Shown: positions 1 to 9,517 of the stretch, piece by piece
Layout: each line of letters begins with the position of its first letter
Position numbering within the stretch: the stretch's first letter is position 1
Made by a program: the position numbers and the translations under genes
Origin: Cyclina sinensis
Lineage: Eukaryota > Mollusca > Bivalvia > Venerida > Veneridae
Direction of reading: 5' to 3'
Length of the DNA stretch: 64,000 nucleotides
Assembly: GCA_012932295.1 (NCBI GenBank)
Contig: JAAONU010000011.1
Location: 41,480,352-41,544,351, forward strand
Notes under the pieces: model-generated
Seen by the model: the letters and a program-made list of their open reading frames with translations, nothing else
What the model was told of the DNA's origin: nothing
The model's database searches: none

Positions 1-759
1 AAAATATCGCTTAAATGTTTATAATGCTAGTACAAATAATTGCGATTTCAAATTATTTTTAAAGCTCACGACGGGCGGTTATCTAATTACTGATTGAACA
101 CTGTTCGTGCCAGACTACCAAACGTAGAAAAGTAGCACCAAATCAATACTTTTGCCATATCGATGCATATAGGGGAAACATGAAAGTGTTGCTTTGTCTA
201 AAACAGTTAACAATAGTGTAACTTAGTATTCTATTAACGACACCAACACATGCCGAGTGATTTACAGCGAATGAGACTACAATATAACGATTTTTTTCTT
301 CTGCCATTGCAATTTGAAATTACATTTTGCAATCTCTCCTGGACACATGTTGTTACCCTTCATTTGAATGTAAATGCGCAGAAAAAATCGAAAAGGAATT
401 ACTCGTATGGTGATTACTGGAATCGAACTGACCCGGGATTTTATTTTCGATAAATATAGAATTTATTTAGTAATACGTAGTAAATATTGTATGCATGTAT
501 ATCTAGCTGCTATTTGATGTCTTATGCATTTCTTTCTTTTTTAAACAACTCTTGATATTGATTACACTTTTTACCTAGAATAAGGAATCGATTACGACAC
601 AAAATGTCATGTTTTGAGAAGCCAAAACCAAATCCAACGATGACTTGTTGAGTAAAGTGTGCAAATGTAAACTGTTATAGAAATAACATAAAAACACTTT
701 AATTTCGCATTAAATGACTATAAAACACAATTGAAAGTTATTATGAGGAGCACTGACAT
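1..759. other. AT-rich stretch without recognised features
   Basis: I see no gene, RNA or clear repeat here. The one open frame (67 codons) has no similarity I recognise and no splice or promoter context. The stretch leads into the decayed 58-bp minisatellite that starts near 760. Confidence 0.5.
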
Positions 760-1300
760 TGGAGATCGAGATTCATTTTTGAGCTGAATTTCGAGACAGC
801 TCTTGGATCAATTTTCATATCAGTTAAGTTAGTTTTGAGTTAGTTCTAATGTCGAACCAGGCTTTAGAACGATATTCGACTTAGACAACATAAATTTCGA
901 GTATTTTTTCTAACTTAAATCAATATTCGCCTCAGTTCAAACTTATTTCCAACTTAATATCGATCTACGAGCTGGCTAGGAATTTGCTTCAGCTTGAAGC
1001 TCGTAATGACTAGTTTTGATATCGATCACTGAACTGGCTTGAAATTTGCCTCAGCTCCAAAATGGCTTTATCTTGAATATTGATTTCAGATCTAGCTCGA
1101 TATTCGCAAACGCTCGAAAATCTCTTTGTCATCAATATCGATCTTTATCGAAATTTGCCCTTTATCGAAATTCACTGTATCTTAGTCGAATAGCGATCTA
1201 AAATTATGTCAAAATTTGCCACTGCTCGTTATTCACTTTCACTGACTATCGATCTTAGAACTAGCTCGAGATTTGCATTACATCGAAATTCACACTGTTA
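760..1300. repeat. Highly decayed ~58-bp tandem repeat
   Basis: A phrase resembling 'atcgatct..agctcgaaattcgc' recurs about every 55-61 bases. The 'tatcgat/tattgat' anchors lie near 959, 1020, 1078, 1136, 1191 and 1247, and weaker copies can be followed upstream to about 760. Each unit pairs a TCGAT-like block with an 'agctcgaaatttgc' block. Copies differ at many positions, so the array is old. The density of TCGA tetranucleotides makes it stand out from its AT-rich surroundings. Confidence 0.6.
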
Positions 1301-2559
1301 AACTATAATACTGATATCAAGCCCGAAAATAAGGAAATAAAATCACAGGTAAAATAAAGAGTGTCAATGCTTTGTTAAATAGTGTGTAACGACACACAAT
1401 AATTTGTGAACCTCCTGAACGGGTTACATATTGCCATAACATATAGTTTAACCCAAATCATATAAATTACATATCGCTCTATTCGCAAAGGCTTTGCAAT
1501 AAACTAGAGGAATGAATCTCCTCTCTTAGGTCGTATGATGTTACTTTATACTTCAGCTGTTCCTGTTTAGCACGTAAAATAAAAGAAAAAAAAGTCATAA
1601 AAAAGCAAAATAAAAATATCTTCTACCATCAAGGCTTCTTTTTCCGAGTGGTATTGACTGATACGTTATATAGAGATGGAAATAGATCGTTCTTCTTTGA
1701 AACTGATTTGTTCTTCTTGCAAGAATAGAGTTCTCTGTTTACTCGAATATTTACTTGTTCACTTAACAATATCATTGATCTGCAGCTGAATCTAAGTAAT
1801 TTGAAATATGTCGAAAGATTTATATCGCATTGTAAGAATGTATCAAAGTAGTATATTGGTTTTGATACAGATGCTCCCGGCCAAACAGAATTTATTGTTT
1901 ATTTCCACATAACATGCGCATTTGTTAAGTAAAAAGCTATTTTGAAACTAACTTCTAATAAGTATTTTATGACATCATTATAGTTGCATGTATCGAGGTA
2001 ATATAAACACGGGATAATTGTTTGTACATTAACATTAAACTACGCATTTTGTCCGTAAACAGGCTGATAGGTAAACAGTAATTTACGAGAAGGCAAGTGG
2101 CAGTTATAAAAGTGTAAACCACATGCCACGTACCATATCATATTACGTTAAAATATGAATACTTTTGTTTTAATAATCACTCGTTTTGTGATGTGATGTT
2201 ATATAATTTTACCGGAAATGACAGCCCAATGGGTCTTGTTAAGAATGCAACATATGAGCTGCAAAAATGCTTCAAAGTCAATGATGGGATATGTAGCATG
2301 AGTTTTGCATATGAAATGTCGTAAACTTAGTGCCGTGATCTTAATCCTTAATTACAAGAATTGACATATGGAAATTCTGTTTCTTTCTACTTCGAAAAAA
2401 AAGGACCATTACATTAAAATTTTGTATTTAATTTCGCTAGACTTCCTGACTTAAATTCATTTAAATCGCCAATCAAATTTAGATTAAATGTAACCAAAGT
2501 CCGATCATTCTAGGTCTTTTGACATTTGAAGTTTATGAATGTTACAGTGAAATCCATAT
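1301..2559. other. Intergenic; includes a diverged copy of a recurring TATA-containing block
   Basis: No gene is recognised. Bases about 1970-2110 contain TATAAACACGGGA, then TTGT, an 'acattaacattaaa' segment, and 'aacagtaatttacgagaaggcaagtggcag'. The same order of words recurs near 33240-33370 and 38160-38310, and more weakly near 26425-26560 and 31220-31330. This is therefore a dispersed paralogous block rather than unique sequence. Confidence 0.45.
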
Positions 2560-2562
2560 TTG

Positions 2563-2570
<8 letters not shown>

Positions 2571-2634
<64 letters not shown>
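2571..2634. repeat. (AT)n microsatellite
   Basis: An almost pure AT dinucleotide run of about 60 bases follows a short A tract. The open frame across it, which translates to alternating Tyr/Ile, is an artefact of the repeat. Confidence 0.95.
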
Positions 2635-2637
<3 letters not shown>

Positions 2638-3211
2638 AATTTGCTTTTTTATAAGATGTCATGTCAAACCAGTCAAAAGAATCCTAACAATAGGCCAAAA
2701 CTTAATCGGTACGGAATACATTTGTCAGGCAGTGTAGAACATTTCGTGTCCAAAAATAGAGAAAGATCTGAACATAAAAGCAGTGTGCATATATATGCTA
2801 TACATTACCAAAAATATCAGATATTACTTTACGATATGATCTCCTTCTAGGGCCTCGAACAAGTGCATGCGAATATACAAAATTTTCAAACAAGATATTC
2901 TTACCTTTTATTTCTGAAAAGACAACTGTCCTAGGTATAGAATGAGTGCAAACGGTTCTGTAGTCGAAACATGAAAGACCCACGCACTGAAATTATAAAC
3001 AAAATATATTTAGAAATCTAATTTTCACAATAAAGAATCTAGAAACAAAGTTTTAAAAGCTCAGATAAATCATGTATCTTTTACTCTGGAAATATTTTGA
3101 AAACTAAGATTCTGTTTATAACTAAACGATTGATGTAATCATTTTATTTCGTATAAAAAACGCTCTTATTTCCAGAATGGACTGAATGTATATCATCACA
3201 CGGCTGTCTGA

Positions 3212-3215
3212 TTAA
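3212..3215. mobile_element. Left target-site duplication (TTAA/TAA) of the 15.5-kb transposon
   Basis: TTAA lies directly outside the left inverted repeat. At the right end the matching bases are TAA at 18725-18727, with the preceding T shared with the repeat end. The duplication is either a perfect TAA or a TTAA that lost one base on the right. TTAA targets are known for Kolobok and piggyBac superfamilies. Confidence 0.7.
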
Positions 3216-3231
3216 AGAGGCATACCCTGAA
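3216..3231 (+). repeat. Left terminal inverted repeat
   Basis: AGAGGCATACCCTGAA matches the reverse complement of 18709-18724 at all 16 positions; identity stops immediately inside on both sides. It sits next to TTAA on its outer side. Confidence 0.9.
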
Positions 3232-3635
3232 AATAAGTGTCTTTGAATTGCTAAAATAAAATATCCAGAGGAACAAATAATACACTTAACACCACCCCTG
3301 AAAATTTCAGCCCAAAATTCCAACGATTCTCGAAGAAATAAACAGAATTATGTTTCCGTTTTACGTCCATCATTCGTTAGAAATTTAGGATTTTATTCGT
3401 TATTATTTTATACACAATCCAATCCGGAGATTTACGCCAATTTCCGTAACAAATCGACAACTTAGCGAGAAGAAAAGGCAACTCATTGAAATGGTAAGAT
3501 TTCTTGATATTTGGCATGCTTTAAATCTTTCTGACATCGGATACATTTAATTAGTGCTATCTATACGGCGCACAGCTGTAAAATCACCTGAATTTATATT
3601 CTAAAGCGTTGTAATTGGAAAAACACATTTGACAT

Positions 3636-3660
3636 TGAGGCCCCAAAGGGGAAGTTGTTT
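3636..3660 (+). repeat. Left subterminal inverted repeat
   Basis: The block TGAGGCCCCAAAGGGGAAG and the following TGTTT match the reverse complement of 18075-18100 apart from a 1-2 base gap in the G/C run and one or two substitutions. It lies 420 bp inside the left end; its partner lies about 624 bp inside the right end. Subterminal repeats are frequent transposase-binding sites, so that role is plausible but not shown. Confidence 0.65.
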
Positions 3661-4075
3661 ACATCGGCATTGCAAAGTGTCAGAAAATTAAAATATGATT
3701 CCACAAATTAGCATATATGCGTTTTTAGTATACGTTAATAACTGTGAAAAATGTCATAATAATATGATACAACGCGGGTATTTTTTAAGGATATTGAATA
3801 TTTAAAAAGGGAAGAATGTAAACAATTAAACTCTTTGGTTGCGAATCTAAAAAAAAAGGCCAAAAAGTGCTCCTTGAAAAAATTGGAGACTTAAACCCAA
3901 CACAAAACAAATGAACAGAGCAAAAAAAACAATCATAATAATTTTTAAGGTAGGGGCCTACTATTTTGGTTAAAGAAACGCATTTAGTCCAAAATGTTAG
4001 CTTACACCTCTTATATGACATTGCACAAAAGTAACTGAAAGATCATTATAAATCTAAATGTAGAATGATAAAGCT

Positions 4076-5748
4076 ATGAGTGGTACATCACTTTTGCAGG
4101 ATACAGAATCAAGTACTAGCAGTGGGTCAGGAGATGTTGTAATTGGTGACCGGGGTCGTGGAAGAGGTAGAAGGAGGAGTGGAAGAAGGGGCACAAGATC
4201 TAGGGGTCATCGTGGTGGAAGAGGTCAGGTTGGACAAGGTCGTGGTGCTCTTACTGAAGCTGGGCAAGCTTCTGTAAGGTCAGCTGAAACTGAAGAGCAG
4301 AGGAAAGAGAGAGTTAAGGTATAAGAAGATTTCTTGTTTTTGTTTTACTTGCAAATTGTCTCACTTACTTAGAGGTCTTTTTTTACAGCAAGAAAAACTT
4401 GTAGTGCCCATTACGTCACTTGCTATAACCCCTCTGAATGTGTCACAGAGCAAGCAAAATGTGTAGTCTGACCGGGACTCAAACCTTCGACCCTTCACTA
4501 CAGGTCTAGTGATCTACCAGCAGAGCTACCCAGCTGCTTACTCATTTTCATTCTTATACCCCAGATCAGTGACTCAAGTCCACACTAAGACATACACCCC
4601 TGCAAACTTGAAATTTCAGCCTGGAATTTTAAGACTACAGTGCTTATCAAAATTACAGGCACCTAAGACTAATGAAGTAATGCTGTCACGATCCTAGGTT
4701 GGACTCAAACCCAGGACCTTTCACGTAGATAGTTCTATAGACTGAGCTAACCCAAGGAAGTGATTTAATCCTTACTTGAAGATTTAATTATAAAAAAAAG
4801 TAATAAAGAATATAAATGAAAATAATAATTAGTAGACAATACCAAAATAAGGTCTCCATTATTGCAATTGGTGATTGTCAAAATTATACCAATTTACTAT
4901 ATGTATGTAATTGTTACTTTAGGAACTGGTTGCAAGTTTGGAAGGAGAGAGAGCCAAGGAAATTCTATGTTTGGCAGTGGACCGCCAGCCAGGTCTTATA
5001 TTAGACATTCTGGACCGTGTAGAGCCAGCACAACCAGGAGGCTTTCACCCACGTCCTGGAGGTTCTAGTCCTCCATGGTGTTCCTGCAACAGATGTAGGG
5101 ACATGCCGACAGTAGAAGAAAGGGTGTGTTGTGGATACATGCCAGAGTACTGCTTGTCTCAGTTGCCAGTAAGTAACTTTAACACATTGTATGTCTGAAT
5201 TAGACAAGGTTTTATTCAAAACTATTTGCAATGTTTCCCTTTATTTCTTGTAAGGTGAATCCTTTTAAAGAAGTTGAAATTGTAGTACTGTGAATTGCTG
5301 GGAGGTGGGGGGGAGGGGACATTTATAGCAGTTTTATAGATTGCAGACTATGAAAATTGCATAAGCATTTTCACATTTCAGTTTTTGATGAATTCAAACA
5401 TTCTTAAAATCTTAGCATATTTTTAGTCTATTTTAATTTGTCTTCATTGTTTTGTTTTACTGATTAAATAATGTTACATTTCAGGACATGGAGCAGTACA
5501 TATTGGACGAAGGAGTACTTTCATTGGCGAGGTTATACAGAAGAGAGATACTGGTGTATCCCGATGAAAGAGACTTGTGTAAAGCAAACCGACATGCTGC
5601 CTATAGGCAGTTTACTTTGTGGAGGCATGGACGACTTGGGCAAGGGGTTCGGCTTGTTATTCCATCTTGCTGTGTATGGCTTATCAGGGACAGGTATCCT
5701 GACCCATATGGCCAATACACAGGTTTCAAGCCATCACGATTAGGTTAG
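4076..5748 (+). CDS. P2X7 ballast-domain (P2RX7_C-like) protein, 3 exons, 250 aa
   Basis: Exons 4076-4318, 4923-5168 and 5485-5748 join in phase 0 at GT-AG sites (GTATAAG and GTAAGTA donors) to give 250 residues. Residues 25-60 are very Arg/Gly-rich (RG/RGG-like), a style seen in nucleic-acid-binding proteins. Residues 82-116 form a probable helical segment ending [11 protein letters not shown]. Residues 132-250 match the P2X7 cytoplasmic ballast domain: PPWCSCNRC (133-139), the CC at 150-151, C158, C195, the [13 protein letters not shown] segment (200-212), PSCCVWLIR (223-231) and YGQYTGFKP (238-246). In vertebrate P2X7 these cysteines hold zinc and the domain binds guanine nucleotide. There is no transmembrane segment or ATP-binding ectodomain, so this is not a receptor. 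It sits 860 bp inside a transposon end and converges on the transposase gene. Its role there is unknown; DNA or RNA binding through the RG tail is a guess. Confidence 0.85.
4384..4535 (-). mobile_element. tRNA-derived SINE (minus), in intron 1 of the ballast gene
   Basis: Read on the minus strand, the head carries an A-box-like 'GTAGCTCTGCTGGTAGA' and a B-box-like 'GGTTTGAGTCCC' about 35 bases apart, followed by a non-tRNA body. The two boxes fit the RNA polymerase III promoter of a tRNA-related SINE. The cloverleaf is not intact, so it is not called as a tRNA. Confidence 0.65.
4545..4762 (-). mobile_element. Second tRNA-derived SINE (minus), in intron 1 of the ballast gene
   Basis: On the minus strand it begins with 'GGGTTAGCTCAGTCTATAGA' (A box) and then 'CTGGGTTTGAGTCC' (B box). 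A body follows with 'AGGCTGAAATTTCAAGTTTGCAG', whose layout resembles the SINE body at 17.6-17.7 kb. It lies directly beside another SINE, so the 604-bp intron consists mainly of SINE sequence. Confidence 0.65.
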
Positions 5749-6309
5749 ATTTGGCAACAGAAACAGCGGCATCACCTTGGAAACCATGCAAATGATAGAA
5801 CTTTCCATCCATATCATAAGCAAGTTTATCATATTCGATTGGAGATAATCCACTTAATTGAGAGCTTATAAAAATGAAAAAGAAATAATTGTTTCTTATT
5901 TTTAACTGTAGTTACCCAAGTATATTGCTCAAACAAAAATATTGGTAGATTTGAACAACAGTCATAGATGTAAGTGCATCAGGGCACTGACTTGTCCACT
6001 AAGAGGTCATTGATACAGAACTTGTTACTGTAATATTGAGACATACCATTTAATCAAATCTGGCGATGTTTGTTATTACTATTTAGTGTTGATGCAGGAA
6101 CATAGGTTAGGTGCACTGATCATCACAGTGTCACCAGTATGAAGTTGACCTTGAACCTAAATCTATTAAATCAGGTTTTTGGTACTTGCAGGGCCTATTA
6201 CTTGTGTATATTTTGTACCATAACTATATTATTAGTGAAAAAACTGAAGCAGTGTGTACATAGTGACATAGTCCTTACTTTATGTTGAGCACACTTGCAG
6301 AATTTGCCT
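5749..6309. other. Downstream region of the ballast gene, no feature recognised
   Basis: AT-rich sequence after the stop codon. I see no canonical AATAAA close to the stop. The stretch ends where the ~147-bp bivalve repeat begins. Confidence 0.4.
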
Positions 6310-6339
6310 TAGTCGCCACAAAGGCACAACAGTGTATGC

Positions 6340-6640
6340 TCCTTCATGCTTCCTGAATTTCTTGTCGCCTCTGTAACTTGCATGCATAGTCGGATTTTTA
6401 AAAATAAATTGGCAGAAATCATCACCATGTCAAGAACAAGACCCAGGTTTCTATCTTGGAGGTCAAGATCACACTTGGGGTTTGAACTTACTGCTTCTGA
6501 TTTCAGTGTCCCCTCTGTGAGTCCTGTATGAATACAGGGTTGGGTTTTAATTACTTGGCACAAATAATCACCACTGAAGATGCCATTCCTAAACAAGGGC
6601 TAGGTCCATACTTCAGTCAATGTCACATTTCTCAATGTCA
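6340..6640. repeat. Bivalve dispersed repeat, two ~147-bp units
   Basis: The words 'ataaattggcagaaatcatcacc' (about 6402) and 'attacttggcacaaataatcacc' (about 6549) mark two units. Between them is 'ggaggtcaagatcacacttgggg'. I recognise this as the common bivalve repeat containing 'aaggtcaaggtcacact'. Open frames on either strand here are not genes. Confidence 0.6.
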
Positions 6641-7025
6641 CTGTTACCTTTGACCTACAGACCGAAAAAAATGAGTGTCTTCAAGTATTGCAAGTTTTAA
6701 AGGCTCTGTGTGAAATGTCAAATTATCGAGTGAAAACTTGAAAAGATCAAGGACACTGACCTACCGACTCAAAAAACAACAGGTGTTTTCTAATAATGTA
6801 ACTTCCCTACACTCTCGGTGAAATAGTCCAGTTATTTAGCAGAATCTGTTCTGACCTTTGAATCCGTGCAATCTGCCTTTGATGTGTCAAATGGCACCAT
6901 AGTTATTAGCAAAACCATTTTTACATAAAGTCACTGTGACCTTTGACTTACTTGATAAACAATAGGGTCCTGCTCAAACAAGAGGGCAATATGGCTTTAA
7001 GGCCTCACCTGAGATAATGATTTGA
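6641..7025. repeat. Bivalve 'acctttgacct' repeat ending in the 'agagggc...tcacctgag' motif
   Basis: 'acctttgacct' near 6646 and 'gtgacctttgactt' near 6936 are successive copies of a repeat. It ends at about 6978-7010 with 'aacaagagggcaatatgg' and 'cctcacctgag', a terminal motif widely seen in bivalve repeats. It fills the space between the two transposon genes. Confidence 0.6.
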
Positions 7026-7029
7026 GAAA

Positions 7030-7200
7030 TCTTGTACTGATCATGTAGACCAATGCAAACCACAATGTAGACAATAACAATGTAGACCATTGTGTAACTC
7101 CCTGAAGACCAAAACAATGAATACCATAATAAATACTAGTTTATATAACAATTTTGACCAGTACAGACAACAATGTAGACAATAAAAATGTAGACCAACC
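7030..7200. repeat. Degenerate 'aatgtagaccan' short tandem repeat
   Basis: 'gtagac' recurs at irregular 12-20 base spacing with 'acaa/aatg' spacers, as in 'accacaatgtagacaata'. The same low-complexity repeat is larger at 12440-12900 and has a trace near 13735, all inside the transposon. Confidence 0.6.
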
Positions 7201-7229
7201 CACTTGCTCAAACTGTAATTTCAGTGCTT

Positions 7230-7580
7230 TGATTCCTATTGAAGTCTAAATTAATCGAGTCACATTTGTGCTGGGACCAATAGAACTTGGGGTCATAAGA
7301 TGAAAAAATTTGGTAGAGGTCCTCTAGACAATGCTTCAAAGTATCTTAGCCATGGGATGCATATTTTCTGACAAGAATTTTAATTTTTTTTCCTTACGGT
7401 TGTCATGGCAACCAGAGTTCTGTAACGAATTTATTTTATGAACATTTTTAAAAGGGGGCCAACCAAAGAATATTCAGGCAGTAAGGTGGCAACTGGCCAA
7501 GCCAAATAGTTTAGGAAAAGATGTCTTTTGAATGAAAAGTTTAGAACACACACCGGAAATGGGGTATGACAAAAGCTCAC
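7230..7580 (+). repeat. Bivalve dispersed repeat, copy 1
   Basis: This segment aligns by eye with 12920-13320 in the same order. Shared words are 'ggtcat.ag/ctga', 'aaatttggt', 'agacaatg', 'ctgacaagaatttt', 'ttcctt.cggttgtcatgg' and 'agatgtc.tttgaa'. The family is familiar from bivalve genomes ('gaggtccactagacaatgc'). No coding sequence is seen. Confidence 0.6.
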
Positions 7581-7959
7581 AATGAGCAAAGACGTAGTAC
7601 TATTATTAAACTGAAACCATGACAGACAGCCAGATGGTCCGAAAGCGACAGTTAGACATAATCACAGCAACCTAAGTTCATGTTCAGTGCTGCTCATGAC
7701 CAAATCAATGAATCTGGGTTATTAGTATAGGTAGTAATAATAATAAGATTTATTTTAATTTTCTATTTCACTATCATCTGTGAGCAACAAGAAACATAAA
7801 TGATATACATGTAAATCGATGGAATCATAAAACACAAATAGAACAAAAAGCAACAAAAGGTATTTGTCAAGCATGTATGCCCCCTAATGGCAAGTGAATA
7901 ATCATATTGCTTCGACTCTTAGCATTGAAAATTTTGAAATGATGCTTAGGTAAGGGTAA

Positions 7960-8560
7960 CTGCCGTTAGGCCTTCTGGTCTGAAAATCAACAGGTCATCT
8001 ACTAGTCATGGACAACGTCCCTACCAAATATTATGACTGCAGACCAAAGCATTCTCTTCTTATTGTTTTGACAAGCTATTTTGAATAATAATCAACTTGA
8101 CCTTTGACCTCCCTATCTACCGGAAAAGACAAACCACCATACCAAATATGAGGATAGTGGGCCAATGGGTGCTCTGGTTATTGAGCAGAGAACGTTTTCA
8201 TACTCAAAGCTATTGTGACCTTTGACCCCAAAATCAATAGGGTTCATCTACTGATCATGACCAACCACCAAACTAAATACTTGTAGGAGGGCAGTAGGCC
8301 AGGCCAAAGGGTTCTCTAGTTTTTAAGCAGGAACCATTTTCATACTCCTGCTAATATGACCTACTGTCCCAAAAACATAAGGTTATTATTCTCATTAGGT
8401 CAACTACCCTATGAAGGCTGTAGGTCAAATAGTTCTCGAGTAAATGAGCGAATACCATGTGGTATATGAACCGACCGACAGAATGAGGTATATTTGCAAA
8501 ACAATATTCCCCCTCTTCTTCAAAGGGGGACATTATGACCCATTTGCTCACAAATGGATG
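7960..8560 (+). repeat. Bivalve 'tgacctttgaccc' repeat, several units
   Basis: Units contain 'gacctttgacct/ccc', then 'aaatcaataggg.tcatctactgatcatgaccaac', then 'agggcagtaggcc'. 'tgacctttgacc' occurs at 8098 and 8216. Such units are abundant in bivalve genomes. Each carries two TGACC(T/C) half-sites one base apart. Confidence 0.65.
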
Positions 8561-9010
8561 ACCCATATTTAAACTTGACCTCGGTACCTTCTAGAAACAC
8601 ATGCTCACAAGTTTATATGTCGTTATTTATATAACAAGAGGATCTATATTGCTCAACAGAGTTAAGTGCTTATTCTGTTTTCAGAAAAAATTGACCCCAC
8701 ATTGAAATTTCATTGAAACTGGGTCAAACAAGTGGTCTCTAGAGTGTAAACAAGATTCTGCTAAGAATTACCTGGTGACCTAGTTTATGACCCCATATGA
8801 GCCACATTTAAACTTGCCCTGGATATTGTTAAGACAAAAATTCTGGCTAAGTTTCGTGAATTGGACCAAAATTGTGGCCTCTAAAGTGTAAACAACACAA
8901 CTGTTGACGGACGATGACAGACAACACCCACCACAATAGTTAAACATGTGGCCTATAAAGTGTAACAAGATTTTCCTTTGATCTGGATTTGTTTCTGACC
9001 CTTTACTTAC
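8561..9010 (+). repeat. Bivalve repeat with 'gtggcctctaaagtgtaaacaa' units
   Basis: Two units share 'gacccatatttaaactt', 'ttctggctaagtttcgtgaa', 'tggcctctaaagtgtaaacaa' and end near 'ctgttgacggacgatgac'. I recognise this family from bivalve genomes, where it usually ends 'gacgacggacg'. It occupies the space just downstream of the transposase gene's 3' end. Confidence 0.65.
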
Positions 9011-9342
9011 ATACGACATTGGCCTAGATTTTCTGATAAGTAAATGATCATTGAGTCATAAATGGTGTTGGATGGAAGACGTGACCGCTTCATTAAATTA
9101 ACTGTACAAGCCCGCCGACCCAGTATTTCCCCACAAAAGAATCATTATTAAAAGAACCCTGAAACCACTGCAGCAAACAATGAGACTTTTTCAGATGTTG
9201 TGATACAAAATATGTGGTTGCTTGACTAAGTTTTTGACTCCACACAACCCATATTTTTGTTAGCCATAAAAATCACCTATGCAAACAAGATGACCATATT
9301 TCATGTTTGGTTGGAAAATGTAGATCTAAAAATATTTTAATA

Positions 9343-9348
9343 TTTATT
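9343..9348 (-). promoter_or_regulatory. Candidate polyadenylation signal of the transposase gene
   Basis: AATAAA on the minus strand, about 170 bases downstream of the stop codon at 9518-9520. Nothing else in the sequence tests it. Confidence 0.35.
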
Positions 9349-9517
9349 TGAGCTGTTGACCTGTAAAGAAATCTAACAAATTTCAAAGCTGTCTTTTGGC
9401 TCAGGAGTTCTTCTGGCATCCTCGAACACACATTAACTTGAATTTGTGCCTTCAGTTCTGTTTTTCATATATCTCTCACAGTCATAATAATTTTAATTGA
9501 TCTTGAATAGTATGATT

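Noticed and set aside
2560..2850. 96-codon frame beginning with Tyr/Ile repeats
   Set aside because: It crosses the (AT)n microsatellite and has no other support.
4384..4762. tRNA genes
   Set aside because: A and B boxes are present but stems do not pair, and SINE bodies follow; the same holds at 11530, 17425, 20955 and 52800.
4076..5748. A true P2X7 receptor gene
   Set aside because: There are no transmembrane segments, no ATP-binding ectodomain and no upstream exons of that kind; the first exon is an RG-rich start with its own Met just inside a transposon end.
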